Source: Tetrahymena thermophila SB210 (taxonomy: Eukaryota; Ciliophora; Oligohymenophorea; Hymenostomatida; Tetrahymenidae). From it: DNA of 64,000 bases. This document shows positions 54,537-64,000 of the stretch, one piece after another. The stretch lies in the NCBI RefSeq assembly GCF_000189635.1, contig NW_002476266.1, positions 62,001 through 126,000 on the forward strand, given 5' to 3'. The notes below the pieces were generated by a model. It searched no databases, had not been told where the DNA came from, and saw only the letters and a list, made by a program, of their open reading frames with translations. Within the stretch, counting starts at the first letter, position 1. Each line of letters begins with the position of its first letter. The translations under genes and the position numbers were made by a program.

Positions 54537-56051
54537 ATGGATAGTTTTTCAAGCAAACGAAGTATAAACGCTATGATTTAAACATCTTCTAGCTAGGATT
54601 CTAATATATAAACCACGAACACCAGTAAGTCTCTGATAAGTGATGCTTAAGATTAAAATTACTTTTAAATATGCGAATTAGGAACTAATTAATTAGTTCA
54701 AAATTAGATAATGGTATTGAGCAATTAAGAAGAGGGAAACCTACTCAATCCAAAAACGCCTGTTGAAAAAAGAATAAAGAGAAAATAGTAAGAAAAAAAA
54801 GATGATAAAAAAAAAGTTATTAAAGAGGATGATAAAAATGTTATTGACATTATAAAAAATGAATTGAAAAGCAAAAGCTAATCTTTATAAAATTTTAATA
54901 ATATAAATAGAAAAACTTCAGTGAATAAGAAATTAAAATATTCAGAGTATTTAATAAATAAATACCTAAATTCGCAATCCCTCTTTGTAGAAGATAAGAA
55001 ATTCTACATTTTTTCAGAAGTAATTTTAGATATAAATTATTTCAAGAATTTTTCACAGAAAGAGTAGTATGTGCATGAAACTAAATTGTAACAGTATTAA
55101 AAAGGGTTTAGATTTGTCAACAAGGTCACTCATAGAATAGATAATAAATTTATTGAAATAGATTCATAATATTTCCCACAGAAATTAAGTGACATAAAAG
55201 GAATTTTATATATGCTAAATTCATTAGGAGACCAAAGTATATAACAGTTTATTTAAGATTTATAGCAATTCTGGGATACAGTGATATCATTTTAATTATT
55301 GTTAAAAGAAGAATATAAAAATAGTCTATTTTAGAAACATTTTAAGGAGAGAGAAGAGTTTTGTGATAAAAAATGCTAAGAAATTTTATAGTAACTTGAT
55401 CCATAGTAATTAGTTATGTATGTAAATCACTATCCAGACTATGAAAAATATTAACTTCAAAGTAGATTAGTAGGTTACTCACCAGAGCTTTATGAACTAG
55501 TTGCCATAAATTCTTATATATTTTACGATTACCTTTCTAAAAATGGATGTTGTGATCCTCGAGCAATGTTTCATAATTTTGGAAATACTTTATAAGAAGC
55601 TATTTAATACCTCTATGCTATATAATTAGGATTGCTACCTGATTAATTGCAGATTGTATAAAATACTGAATTAGTGACGTTTGATGGTTTTGCTTTCCCT
55701 GTTAAGCAAACAACCGATGTATATTTGCTAGCAAGAGAATACGATATATAACATGGATTAAATTTTAAGTCTTAATAAATTTTAGTCATTCAAAATTTTG
55801 AATTTTTAGATGAAAATGCTAAAAAAACTTTCAAAATGATGAGATAAGAACAATAATAAGAATTTTAAGCAAGCTCATTAGAAAAAGTTGAATAAAAAAT
55901 ATTAAATTTTAATAAAAATCCTTAGTAAATTGAATTGATAAATAAATATTATGCAGATTCCTTATCTGATTTATATTAATTTGGTAATAAGTGGTTAAAA
56001 AGATGTGGATTCGTAGATATAAAAAAGAAAAATAAACAAGAGGAAGATTGA
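54537..56051 (+). CDS. Member B of the three-paralogue family
   Basis: One frame of 504 residues without introns. A Ser/Thr/Gln N terminus leads to a strongly basic patch at about residues 80-105 (EKRIKRKQQEKKDDKKK), which could act as a nuclear localisation or nucleic-acid-binding segment and is not matched in A or C. Shared blocks: KKFYIFSEVILDINYFKN, FRFVNKVTHRIDNKFIEID, LVGYSPELYELV, FYDYLSKNGCCDP, LVTFDGFAFPV, REYDIQHGLNF and the C-terminal NKWLKRCGFVDIKKK. It lies 3' of the phosphatase-like gene in the same orientation. No enzymatic motif is apparent. Same length as member C. Confidence 0.84.
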
Positions 56052-56423
56052 ATTTTTATTAAAATAGAATTGAAGGGTTGATTAATAAGATTATAATAAT
56101 TAAAATTAAAAGAATAATTTCTTATTCTCTAAATATCTCATCAGATCAAACAAAATATGCTTTAAACAAACAATCAAACAATAATATCAATTTTTAATTT
56201 ATTAAACATATTTTATAAATTTTTATGATTAATTAACTCTTTCATTTAGTACTGATTGATAAAGACTCAATAGGCTATTAGGAGGAATGAATTAACTATT
56301 TTAGGTTTGAAAAATATGTTGAATCAATTATCTATTTTAGGTTTATTTTATAAAGTATCAGTTGATCTCTCATTATTCACAATTATTGAAATACATTTTT
56401 GATATATTGGAGATAAAAAATAA
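56052..56423. other. Convergent intergenic spacer
   Basis: 3' flanks of family member B (+) and the TPR gene (-); no feature. Confidence 0.55.
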
Positions 56424-58092
56424 TCAAGCCGATTCTATTTTTTTAATATAATTCTTTAAATTTCTTGCTTCAACAATTCTTCCATTCTTCATTAAATATT
56501 GATATTGAATTTCTAAATTTTTGAGTCCGTTTGGAGAGAATTTTTTATATAACCTATAGTCTTATAGAGACATATCTACGAAGCCAAGCGCTTCATTAGC
56601 ATCTGCTCTGTGTAAGTAGTAAACTGGTTCAGTCTCATCCAATTCAATAGCTCTTCCAAAGTATATAAGACTATCTAAGTATTCTTTTTACTTAACCAAG
56701 CATGTAGCAATATTAAAAAAGGCTTTTGGTTCTTCCTTTTTAATTTTAAATAACTTTTGGCATAATAAAACAATATTTTTAAATTTTTACATTTGTTTCA
56801 ACAAATTTTTTGAAAAGTTTTATAGATCTTTCATACTGCCCCTTAGCCATATAAACTTGACCCAATGAGTTGTAAGTATAAGGAGAATGAAATTAAAAGA
56901 GCAAAGCTTGTAATAAATAATTCTCTGCCTCGTCTAATAAATCTTTAATTTAAAAATAATTAATATTTAATTAAAATATCATTCATGTATTATTATCTTT
57001 TTATTTACTTTGTAGTCTGTAAGTTTCCCCTATTAGGTAGTAAACATCTGCGTGTTCTATTCCCTTATGCAAAGCTTCTAACAGCAACGCTTCACTCTTT
57101 TTATAGTATTTTTTTTGTAGAGCATCTTTGCACTCCAAAAGAAGCAAATTCAAATTAACTCCATTATACATGTATTCCTTTTATTTATTTTCTTCTAACT
57201 ATTTTTTTCTTTAGCAAGCACTGCAGTGTTTGGATAATTTTCCATTATAATTACTGTGATTATGAATTTCCTATTCCTCCAATTTTCTTTCTATAAATGT
57301 TTTTTATTTTCTTTCATTGAAGTTAAAATCATCGTTATTCAAATAATTCAAGATGTATTCATTTGATTTTATATTATTTACTAGTTATTCTTCTTAAATA
57401 TTTTTATTTTAATCAATTTCTAAACTGAAAATATCATTTGCTAATTCATCTTAATTAGCAAAATTTTATTTTATAGATCCATTTTAGGAGTTATTTGACT
57501 TAAAATTAGGAGTATGTCTATCTGAGTAGGAGTTAGCATCTTATAAACTGTATTCCTTTTTGCTTGAGGAAGGCAAAGGAGTATTTAAAAATTGGTTTAT
57601 GCTATAAATTTATTAAGGATTTCTTTTTTATTGCTCTTAAATCATGTGGTAATTATATGCAGAATATTGCAATTCTTATTGTAACTGCTATTCTCTTTTT
57701 TTTTGCTCTTCTATCATCCTCTCTTTTTGAAATCTTTGATAGTACTATTATTCAGCCTCCTGTTCTACATTCTTTACCCTATAATCTACTTCATAATTAT
57801 CTGTCCCTCTACCATACTAAGTTCTCTACCTTAAAATTAAATTGATGTAAAAAATATGATTTTAATTGTTGAACCAGCTTTAAAAACTTTAAAGAGAAAG
57901 GAGTAAATATAAATATTAGACTGGTCCCTAAAATATGAATTTTAATTTATTAAGTCTTTACTTCTTATCATAGTATTTGATAGAAAGAGAGTCGTCAATG
58001 TATGTGTCCTTGACTTCTACTTATTTCTATTTTTGTATGTTAAAATATAAACTCTTTCAGTATTTTGATAAGTAAAATATTAATATTACCAT
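56424..58092 (-). CDS. TPR-repeat protein
   Basis: The C-terminal half is a clear series of tetratricopeptide-like helices: YLIGETYRLQNLLDEAENY, SPYTYNSLGQVYMAKGQYE, KAFFNIATCLVKQKEYLDS, and YYLHRADANEALGFVDMSL. These usually form a peptide-binding solenoid. The N-terminal part is Gln/Asn/Glu-rich and coiled, with GRGTDNYEVDYR near the start and HCSACQRKK in the middle. Introns are read at 58027-58089 (just after the ATG, leaving a one-codon first exon), 56943-57008 and 56754-56790 (37 bases). At least one further intron between about 57820 and 57990 has borders I could not fix. Start at 58092 is inferred from that splice. It diverges from family member C with only 371 bases between the starts. 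Role unknown; cilia and signalling TPR proteins look similar. Confidence 0.8.
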
Positions 58093-58463
58093 GAATTAAT
58101 GAAAGAAAACCAAACAAAATTTATTATAAATCAATTATTTAATTAATTATAAAAGCAATAATATGATAGAAAGATAAGTAAAATAATCTTAATTAATTAA
58201 TTAATTAATTAAATTTAATAGAATAAGCATTGAATCTAATAGAAAGTTGGCTCTATCATTTTAAGAAGCCTGACCCTTACTTAAGTAATTTTTTTAAAAG
58301 CAAATAAATAGTCTTAATTATTTATACATTTATTTTTAAAATAACTAATTCTTAATAAGAATTTATAAAAAAACTATTCATAATTAAATAAATCAAAAAT
58401 AAATTAATAAGCAAACAAACAAACAAACAAAAAATCAACCAAAAATCAAACAAAACATATAAA
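58093..58463. promoter_or_regulatory. Short divergent intergenic region, shared promoter candidate
   Basis: 371 bases separate the starts of the TPR gene (-) and family member C (+). The sequence is A/T with a run of TTAA near 58190-58214 and AAAC repeats near 58411-58430. Shared regulation is an inference from spacing only. Confidence 0.35.
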
Positions 58464-59978
58464 ATGTAATTTAAAAATTCAAAGATAAAAAGATTGCACA
58501 ATTAGGCAATACCTGATAATCTCTCACCTGAAAAGCAATCTTCAATGCTTGAAATATACGGAAATATAGAGAGTTATGAACAATACTCAACATATTAAAG
58601 TGAAATCGAAAGTATACCATGCAACTAGAGGATTTTTTCGTAATAGTAATTAAGCTTGAATAATTTTAGTGCTTTTTCAGAAACAAATATAGATTATAAT
58701 AATTAAAACAATCTGCTATCATTTCCTGAGGGATTGGATTATTAACAATTGATTTTTAGTTCGAAAAATAGCTCTTTTGAAAGCTTAGATGAAGAAAAAA
58801 GTAGGGACTAGTAGAAGAAAGATTAAAAACCTCTTGCTTAACAAGAAGAGACGAATTTGTTGGTTAAAAAGAGCTATCAGGCTATGCTAATATAAAATGG
58901 TAATCCATAAAAAATTCTGCGGTTGAATAAAAAGTTCTATTTGTTTTTAGATTAAATGATCGACTTAGAGTATTTTGAAAATTTAAAATCTCCAGGTAAT
59001 TACTTAGAAAATAGCGAGTGTGTATAACTAACGAAAGGATTTAGATTAATAAATTAAATCACTCATCGTGTTGATAATAAATTTATAGAAGTGGATATGG
59101 AATACGTAACTAGATAACCTCACAGCATAGAATATATTATATAATTTTTATAGTCTCTTGGAAATAAGGATTTGATTAAATATGTAAATTGTTTGTTAGA
59201 GTTTTAAAAAAATATAGATAATTGCTAATAGCTCATAAAATAATAGGCTCTTAATATGAATTTTCTCGAGCATAGGCTGGAGAGAAAAAAAGCAGCCGAT
59301 GATTAATTTAAATAATTAACTTCTTAATTAGACCCTCAAAAACTTTATTTTTATCAAAGGTACTCTGTAAATTATGAGACTTGCCAATACGAGTCAACAG
59401 TAGCAGGTTACTCACCAGCATTATATGAAGTTATAGACAACGGATCTTATTCGTTTTTAGAATATCTCTCAAAATACGGTTACTTTGATCCTATGTCATC
59501 TTTATTTAGATTAGGCGATTGCTTTTACAGAACTTGCTATTTTGCAAACAATTTACCATAAGAATTCGATGAAGAACTTAATAAATTGGCTAATCTAGAA
59601 TTAGTAACAGTGGATAACTTCAAATTCCCAGTTACAATGAAGCTTGATCACCATTATTTAGAATAATAGTATGATATATAAAACAATTTATAAATGAATT
59701 TTTGCGACTTGCTTGCTATCTATGAATTTAACTTTAAAGATTTATAAGTTTACTAAAATTTGTAAGAAGCAAGAAAAAGTAATATTAATAATTAAAACAA
59801 GCTAGAAACAATTTTAGGAGATAATGTTGATTGGGAATAATTCGACTACATACAAACTTAATTCTTCAAAAAGTATTATTAAGATTAAATTTCTAATCTA
59901 GTAAAGAAAGGAAATAAATGGTATAAAAGATGTGGGTTTGTAGAAATACCCACAAAAAAGCAAAAGAAAGAATTTTGA
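58464..59978 (+). CDS. Member C of the three-paralogue family
   Basis: One frame of 504 residues without introns, opening MQFKNSKIKRLHNQ. The first 160 residues are variable and Asn/Ser/Gln-rich. Conserved blocks follow: KKFYLFLDQMIDLEYFEN, FRLINQITHRVDNKFIEVD, IIQFLQSLGNKDLIKYV, VAGYSPALYEVI, FLEYLSKYGYFDP, LVTVDNFKFPV, QQYDIQNNLQM, FNFKDLQVYQ and the signature NKWYKRCGFVEIPTKK near the end. It keeps every shared block, while A and B each lack some. The His-Arg-Asp-Asn-Lys and Lys-Arg-Cys-Gly-Phe cores are identical or nearly so in all three, pointing to binding or structural roles. No known domain is recognised. Confidence 0.85.
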
Positions 59979-61351
59979 ATTTATAGCTTTAAAAAAATAA
60001 AACCATTATCTTTGCGCATTGAGAAATTACTTCAGCAATATATAAATATAACAAAAAATTTTTATGATATTAAAATATAATAAAATATTAAATCTATACA
60101 AAACGTCACTATTTATTCATCTTTCATAATTAATCTTCTAATCAAAATATTTATTTATATCAATCTTATTTTTTTAGTATTTTGGTTTATTTTTATTTGT
60201 AGGGAGGGAGTATTCACTCTTTGCTAATATTCTTAATTACATTCAATTCATTTAGATACTTACTTCTTTTTAAAAATTTAGTTTTTAAACTTATTAGCTT
60301 GTCTGCGTTCTTTTCATACTCAAATATTAATTATTTTTTACAATTAAAATTCTACGCAAATTAAAAATAAGCTAAAAAATATCAACAACCCCAAGTCGAT
60401 TATAAAATCTTATTTTAGTTAATTCAAATTAAAAAAAATTATTTATTTTTAAATAAACATTTGGAAATATTTTTTCCTTTTGCTAATAAAAACAATTTAA
60501 TTTTTATGAAGATATTTGTTTTAGACAATAAAAAATTTTTTTATAATAAATATAACAAAATTTAAATAATAAAATAACTGATCGCATTTTTATTATAAAA
60601 ATTTTAATTTTTGACTGATTTGATTTGTTTATCTTTTACTCTATCTATCAAAAAGCAAGAAATATTTTTATTTTATAATAAAAATATTAATATTTGTTAT
60701 CATTTAGATACAATTATTTAAGTATTGAGAAGGTAAAAATTAAATATTTACATTTTTTATAACGTGTAAATAATTAATTAATAGTTTAATTCTCATAATT
60801 AACTTGTATAACTTATATCTGTTTTTCTACTACTACAAATATTTCTTTTAATGTTGATTATTCAATTGATTGCATGTGTTAAATAAGAAATATTATTTTA
60901 AAAATATTAATAAATTTTAATACTTACTTAAAAAAATAAAAAAATTTTACAAAAAGATCTAGTAAAAATTTTTATTTTTTTTATTCCTCAAATATCTAGT
61001 TTAATATGAATTGGTGGGTTGATTACTCATATTCAAAGTGAAATATAATTTTAAAAAGATTAATATTTTAATAAAAAATATATATAAATATAAGGTAAGA
61101 AATTTCACATAAAGATCTAGTATAATTTATATTTATTTTTCTATTACTTCAACTATTTGATTATTTAGATAGTGGATGAATTGCTCATCTTTTTAAAGAA
61201 TATATTATTATCATTATTATTAGATACTTCGAATCTTTTAAAATACAAAGATATAAAAATATAAGGATTAGCAGATATCACTTATTATTGTTAATAAAAA
61301 TAATTAAATATAGTTAGATAGATAGATATTCACTAAAAGATATATTTAGAA
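59979..61351. other. Intergenic spacer
   Basis: About 1.4 kb of A/T-rich sequence before eIF2B alpha. The phrase AAAAATTT...AAAGATCTAGTA recurs near 60955 and 61115, suggesting an old local duplication. No gene supported. Confidence 0.5.
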
Positions 61352-63014
61352 ATGAGCAATACATTTGAAGAAAGAGGTACCACTAAAATTATTTTATTGA
61401 TCGATTGATCAATGCAAAGCATTAATTATTAGAGGATCATTAAAATGTTTGATTGTATTAATAGCATTTGAGATATTTAAGAACCATTGTTCTAACGAAG
61501 AAGATAATGACTATGCATCCAATCTTATTAAGGCATTAATAGATATCATTTCAGAATCAAAAGGTATTAATTGATTTTGATATTTAGCAAGGTTAGGAAT
61601 GAAGTAATGCAAATTATTAATTATAATAGAATAGACTATGCAAGGTTTAACAAGAAATATTAAATAGTCCGCTGAGTATATAGTTGAAAAGTCCCAAACT
61701 TCAGGTTTTTTAGGATCTCGCACAAATCTATTTTTAAAGGTAAAATGAATATAAGATTTTTCTTGAATTTAAGAAATCATTTTATATTCTACAAATTATT
61801 TACAAGATTGCATTAAAAATTAAAGATCATTAAATATATAAATAGAGCACTGCCAGCATTTTCTAGCATTATATTAACAAGGGTCTCTAATATTATGGAG
61901 GTGACAATATGGAAGAGTTAAAGTAGAATTTAAAAAAAGTTGGCAAAGAACTTTTAGATATTGCTTCTTAATCTAAAGATAAGATTCGCATAAATGCACT
62001 TGAATTTTTATAAAATGGAATAGTAAGAAGATATTTATTTACTTTATAAAAATTATAATTAAATTCTCCCTTCTTAAAAATTTTATATTTTAAACTTAAA
62101 AATGAGCTTTTATTGATTAATATGAATAAATTTGCATTCATTATCAAATATCATTTTATATTTTTAAATACCTTTATTTATTATTTAATCATTTTCATTC
62201 TAAAAATAATTTATTCGTACAAAAAACGGCTCTTAATAACATATAAAATAATACTAATTATTAATAAAGACTATCCTTATTTTTGGTCATTCAACAGTTG
62301 TTGCTGATTCTCTGATATTTGGGGCAAATAAAGGAATAAAGTTTTCTTGCATCGTATGTGAAACAAGACCTAAATGTGAAGGGTATAATTTTACTCATTT
62401 ACTAATTTATTTATTTGTTTGTATTTATGAATATTTTATATTATTTTTATCAAAAGTTATTTGATGTACAAAAAATTAACTAACCATAATATCCCTTGTA
62501 AATTTATTTGCGATTCTGCTTTGGGAACAGCTGTTGAAGAAGCTGATTTAGTTCTTGTAGGAGCTGAAGCTGTTGTTGAAAATGGTGGCATCATAAATAG
62601 AGTAAATAATTTAAAATTAAAAGTAAAAAAAATATAATCTTATAATCTAAATATAGATTGGTACATACACAGCTGCTCTTTGTGCTAAGTCCTTAAAAAA
62701 ATAGTTCTATGTATTAGCTGAAAGTTTCAAATTTGCCAGAATGTTCCCACTTTCATAAAAGGATCTTCCTGACAGTGTTAAAAACTCTTAAGATTTTGAT
62801 GTAGTTGGAGACACTTTCGGACTTAAAAAAGAAAATATAAATGTAAGATTTAAATTAATTAAGTTATTTTTAAAAATAATTTATATCTTAATAGGTGTTA
62901 AATCCTGTTTGCGATTACACTCCTCCAAATTTGATTACTCTGTTGTTTACAGATGTTGGTATTTTCACTCCTTCAGCTGTTTCTGATGAACTCATTTAAA
63001 TTTTTAACAACTGA
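61352..63014 (+). CDS. Translation initiation factor eIF2B subunit alpha
   Basis: Eight exons (introns 61377-61464, 61564-61629, 61740-61773, 62023-62269, 62383-62456, 62602-62656, 62843-62894) close in frame to 348 residues, a little longer than animal and yeast proteins. eIF2B is the nucleotide exchange factor of eIF2; the alpha subunit belongs to the regulatory part that senses eIF2 phosphorylation. Diagnostic stretches: [62 protein letters not shown] and the C-terminal [20 protein letters not shown]. The N-terminal helical part is less conserved ([10 protein letters not shown]). The 34-base third intron is required because the unspliced frame hits TGA. The Asn/Gly-rich nucleotide-fold residues are intact, so the protein looks functional. 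Confidence 0.95.
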
Positions 63015-63216
63015 GCTAATTTTATATTATTAATTTTTTTAGTAACTTATTCATATTAATAAAATTCTCTAAATAAAAATTTAACTTTAAATTGATTGTT
63101 CATTCGTTCAATCATTTACTTATGTAGTTTTTTTTAAATCAATAAATACAAAAAACACATATTGAATGAGTTAAGTAAGTATTTGTATAAAATAATTTTA
63201 ATATTCAATTAATTTG

Positions 63217-64000
63217 TCATTTTTCCTTTTCTTGTTTAGGTTTGTTTTATCTAAATTTCTTAAATACGAAAACCATTAATATTATAAAGCATATAATTCC
63301 CATAACTAAATAGCTTATTCCCAAAAACGAGTTTCTTCCTCCAAACGCATTTGCAGTAGATAGGACAAATGATTTAGTTCCATCAAAGGAATCGACAGGA
63401 TAATCTAATCATAAAAAATAATTTCTATTAATAGCATTATAATAACAAAACAATTTTACTATTTTGGATTTAAATTGTATAAACTCCAGCAGTAACTTTT
63501 TAATCGATTCTTCCCCATAACTTACGGAAATCTGGTAAAGCAGCAGTTCTCATCCAAACCATAAATCTTTCTAATTAATTAATAAAAGTATAAATATTAT
63601 AAGAATATTTTTTAAATTTACCATCTTCGACGCTTGTCCACTAGATACTCATATCCCTATTTTTATACTTAGTGCTTTTATCACTAGGCCAAGCAATATT
63701 ATTACTTGAAATATCAACCTTATTACCATTAGGGTCATAGAGAGCGTAAGTATCTATTAATTTTATTAAAAAATAAATTAGAGTATGATATAAGTACTGA
63801 ATTTATATTTTACCATTAAACAAAGAAGCTGCTATAAGACCACAAGGCCATGCATAATCACCATCTTTCAATGATTTATCAACAAATCTGTATTTCCTCA
63901 AATCACTATAATAAATTATGGGCTCACAATTAGAAACATCAGAATATGAAACACTATCTCCTTAAAGCTAAACTACACTTTTAGATTTCACATATCTTCT
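63217..64000 (-). CDS. CDC50/LEM3 (TMEM30) P4-ATPase beta subunit, C-terminal part, partial
   Basis: The gene enters from the right edge and ends at TGA 63217-63219. CDC50 proteins pair with P4-ATPases to flip phospholipids and let the complex leave the ER. Seen here: RRYVKSKSVVQL, the ectodomain AWPCGLIAASLFNDTY, NNIAWPSDKSTKYKN, the highly conserved ERFMVWMRTAALPDFRKLWG, IDQKVTAGVYTI, then FDGTKSFVLSTANAFGG, RNSFLGISYLVMG and the second transmembrane segment IICFIILMVFVF with a short Lys/Gln cytosolic tail (KPKQEKEK). Introns on this strand are 63754-63813, 63571-63621 and 63405-63469, all phase-consistent. The first transmembrane helix lies outside the window. Confidence 0.95.

Noticed and set aside
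57564..57845. 93-residue hydrophobic frame (+)
   Set aside because: Antisense to the Gln/Asn-rich part of the TPR gene.
61511..61723. 70-residue frame (-) that looks protein-like
   Set aside because: It lies opposite eIF2B alpha exons and introns, whose + strand model closes in frame with conserved sequence.
62113..62307. 64-residue Ile/Phe-rich frame (+)
   Set aside because: Falls mostly in the 247-base intron of eIF2B alpha.

Overview
The window reads as macronuclear DNA of a ciliate, most likely a Tetrahymena-like oligohymenophorean. It is very AT-rich. Every long reading frame uses TAA and TAG inside conserved domains, where glutamine fits, and every gene ends at TGA. Genes are split by GT...AG introns of about 32-250 bases, so standard-code ORFs break up nearly all real genes. 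Coordinates below come from hand reading with TAA/TAG = Gln; most multi-exon models close in frame.

Layout. Bases 1-5438 (-) carry the N-terminal part of a voltage-gated Ca2+-type channel: repeat I plus a very long hydrophilic linker, running off the left edge. 7756-9761 (+) is a PH-domain protein with acidic-Trp motifs. 10416-13186 (-) is SDA1 (60S ribosome biogenesis) and 14219-15542 (-) is the histone chaperone NAP1. 17012-19807, 20415-22817 and 23730-27377 (all +) are a helical protein, a low-complexity protein and a long coiled-coil protein. 28078-37234 (+) holds two M1 zinc aminopeptidase paralogues with identical intron positions. Between them lie a degenerate protein kinase and a poorly resolved small-exon gene. 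37930-39093 (-) is a membrane-anchored RBR E3 ligase. 40509-45075 (+) is a large membrane protein with histidine-kinase-like remnants, and 46264-48066 (+) is an eight-helix membrane protein. 48669-59978 contains three paralogues of a family I do not recognise, interleaved with an alkaline-phosphatase-superfamily membrane protein that has lost key metal ligands and with a TPR protein on the - strand. The right end has eIF2B alpha (61352-63014, +, eight exons) and a CDC50/TMEM30 flippase subunit (63217 to the edge, -).

There is no operon logic. These are independent eukaryotic genes separated by AT-rich spacers. Recurring themes are local paralogue expansion (M1 peptidases; the three-member family) and enzyme-like proteins that have lost catalytic residues (kinase-like, phosphatase/sulfatase-like, histidine-kinase-like). 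I saw no tRNA, rRNA, CRISPR array, transposase or telomeric repeat.
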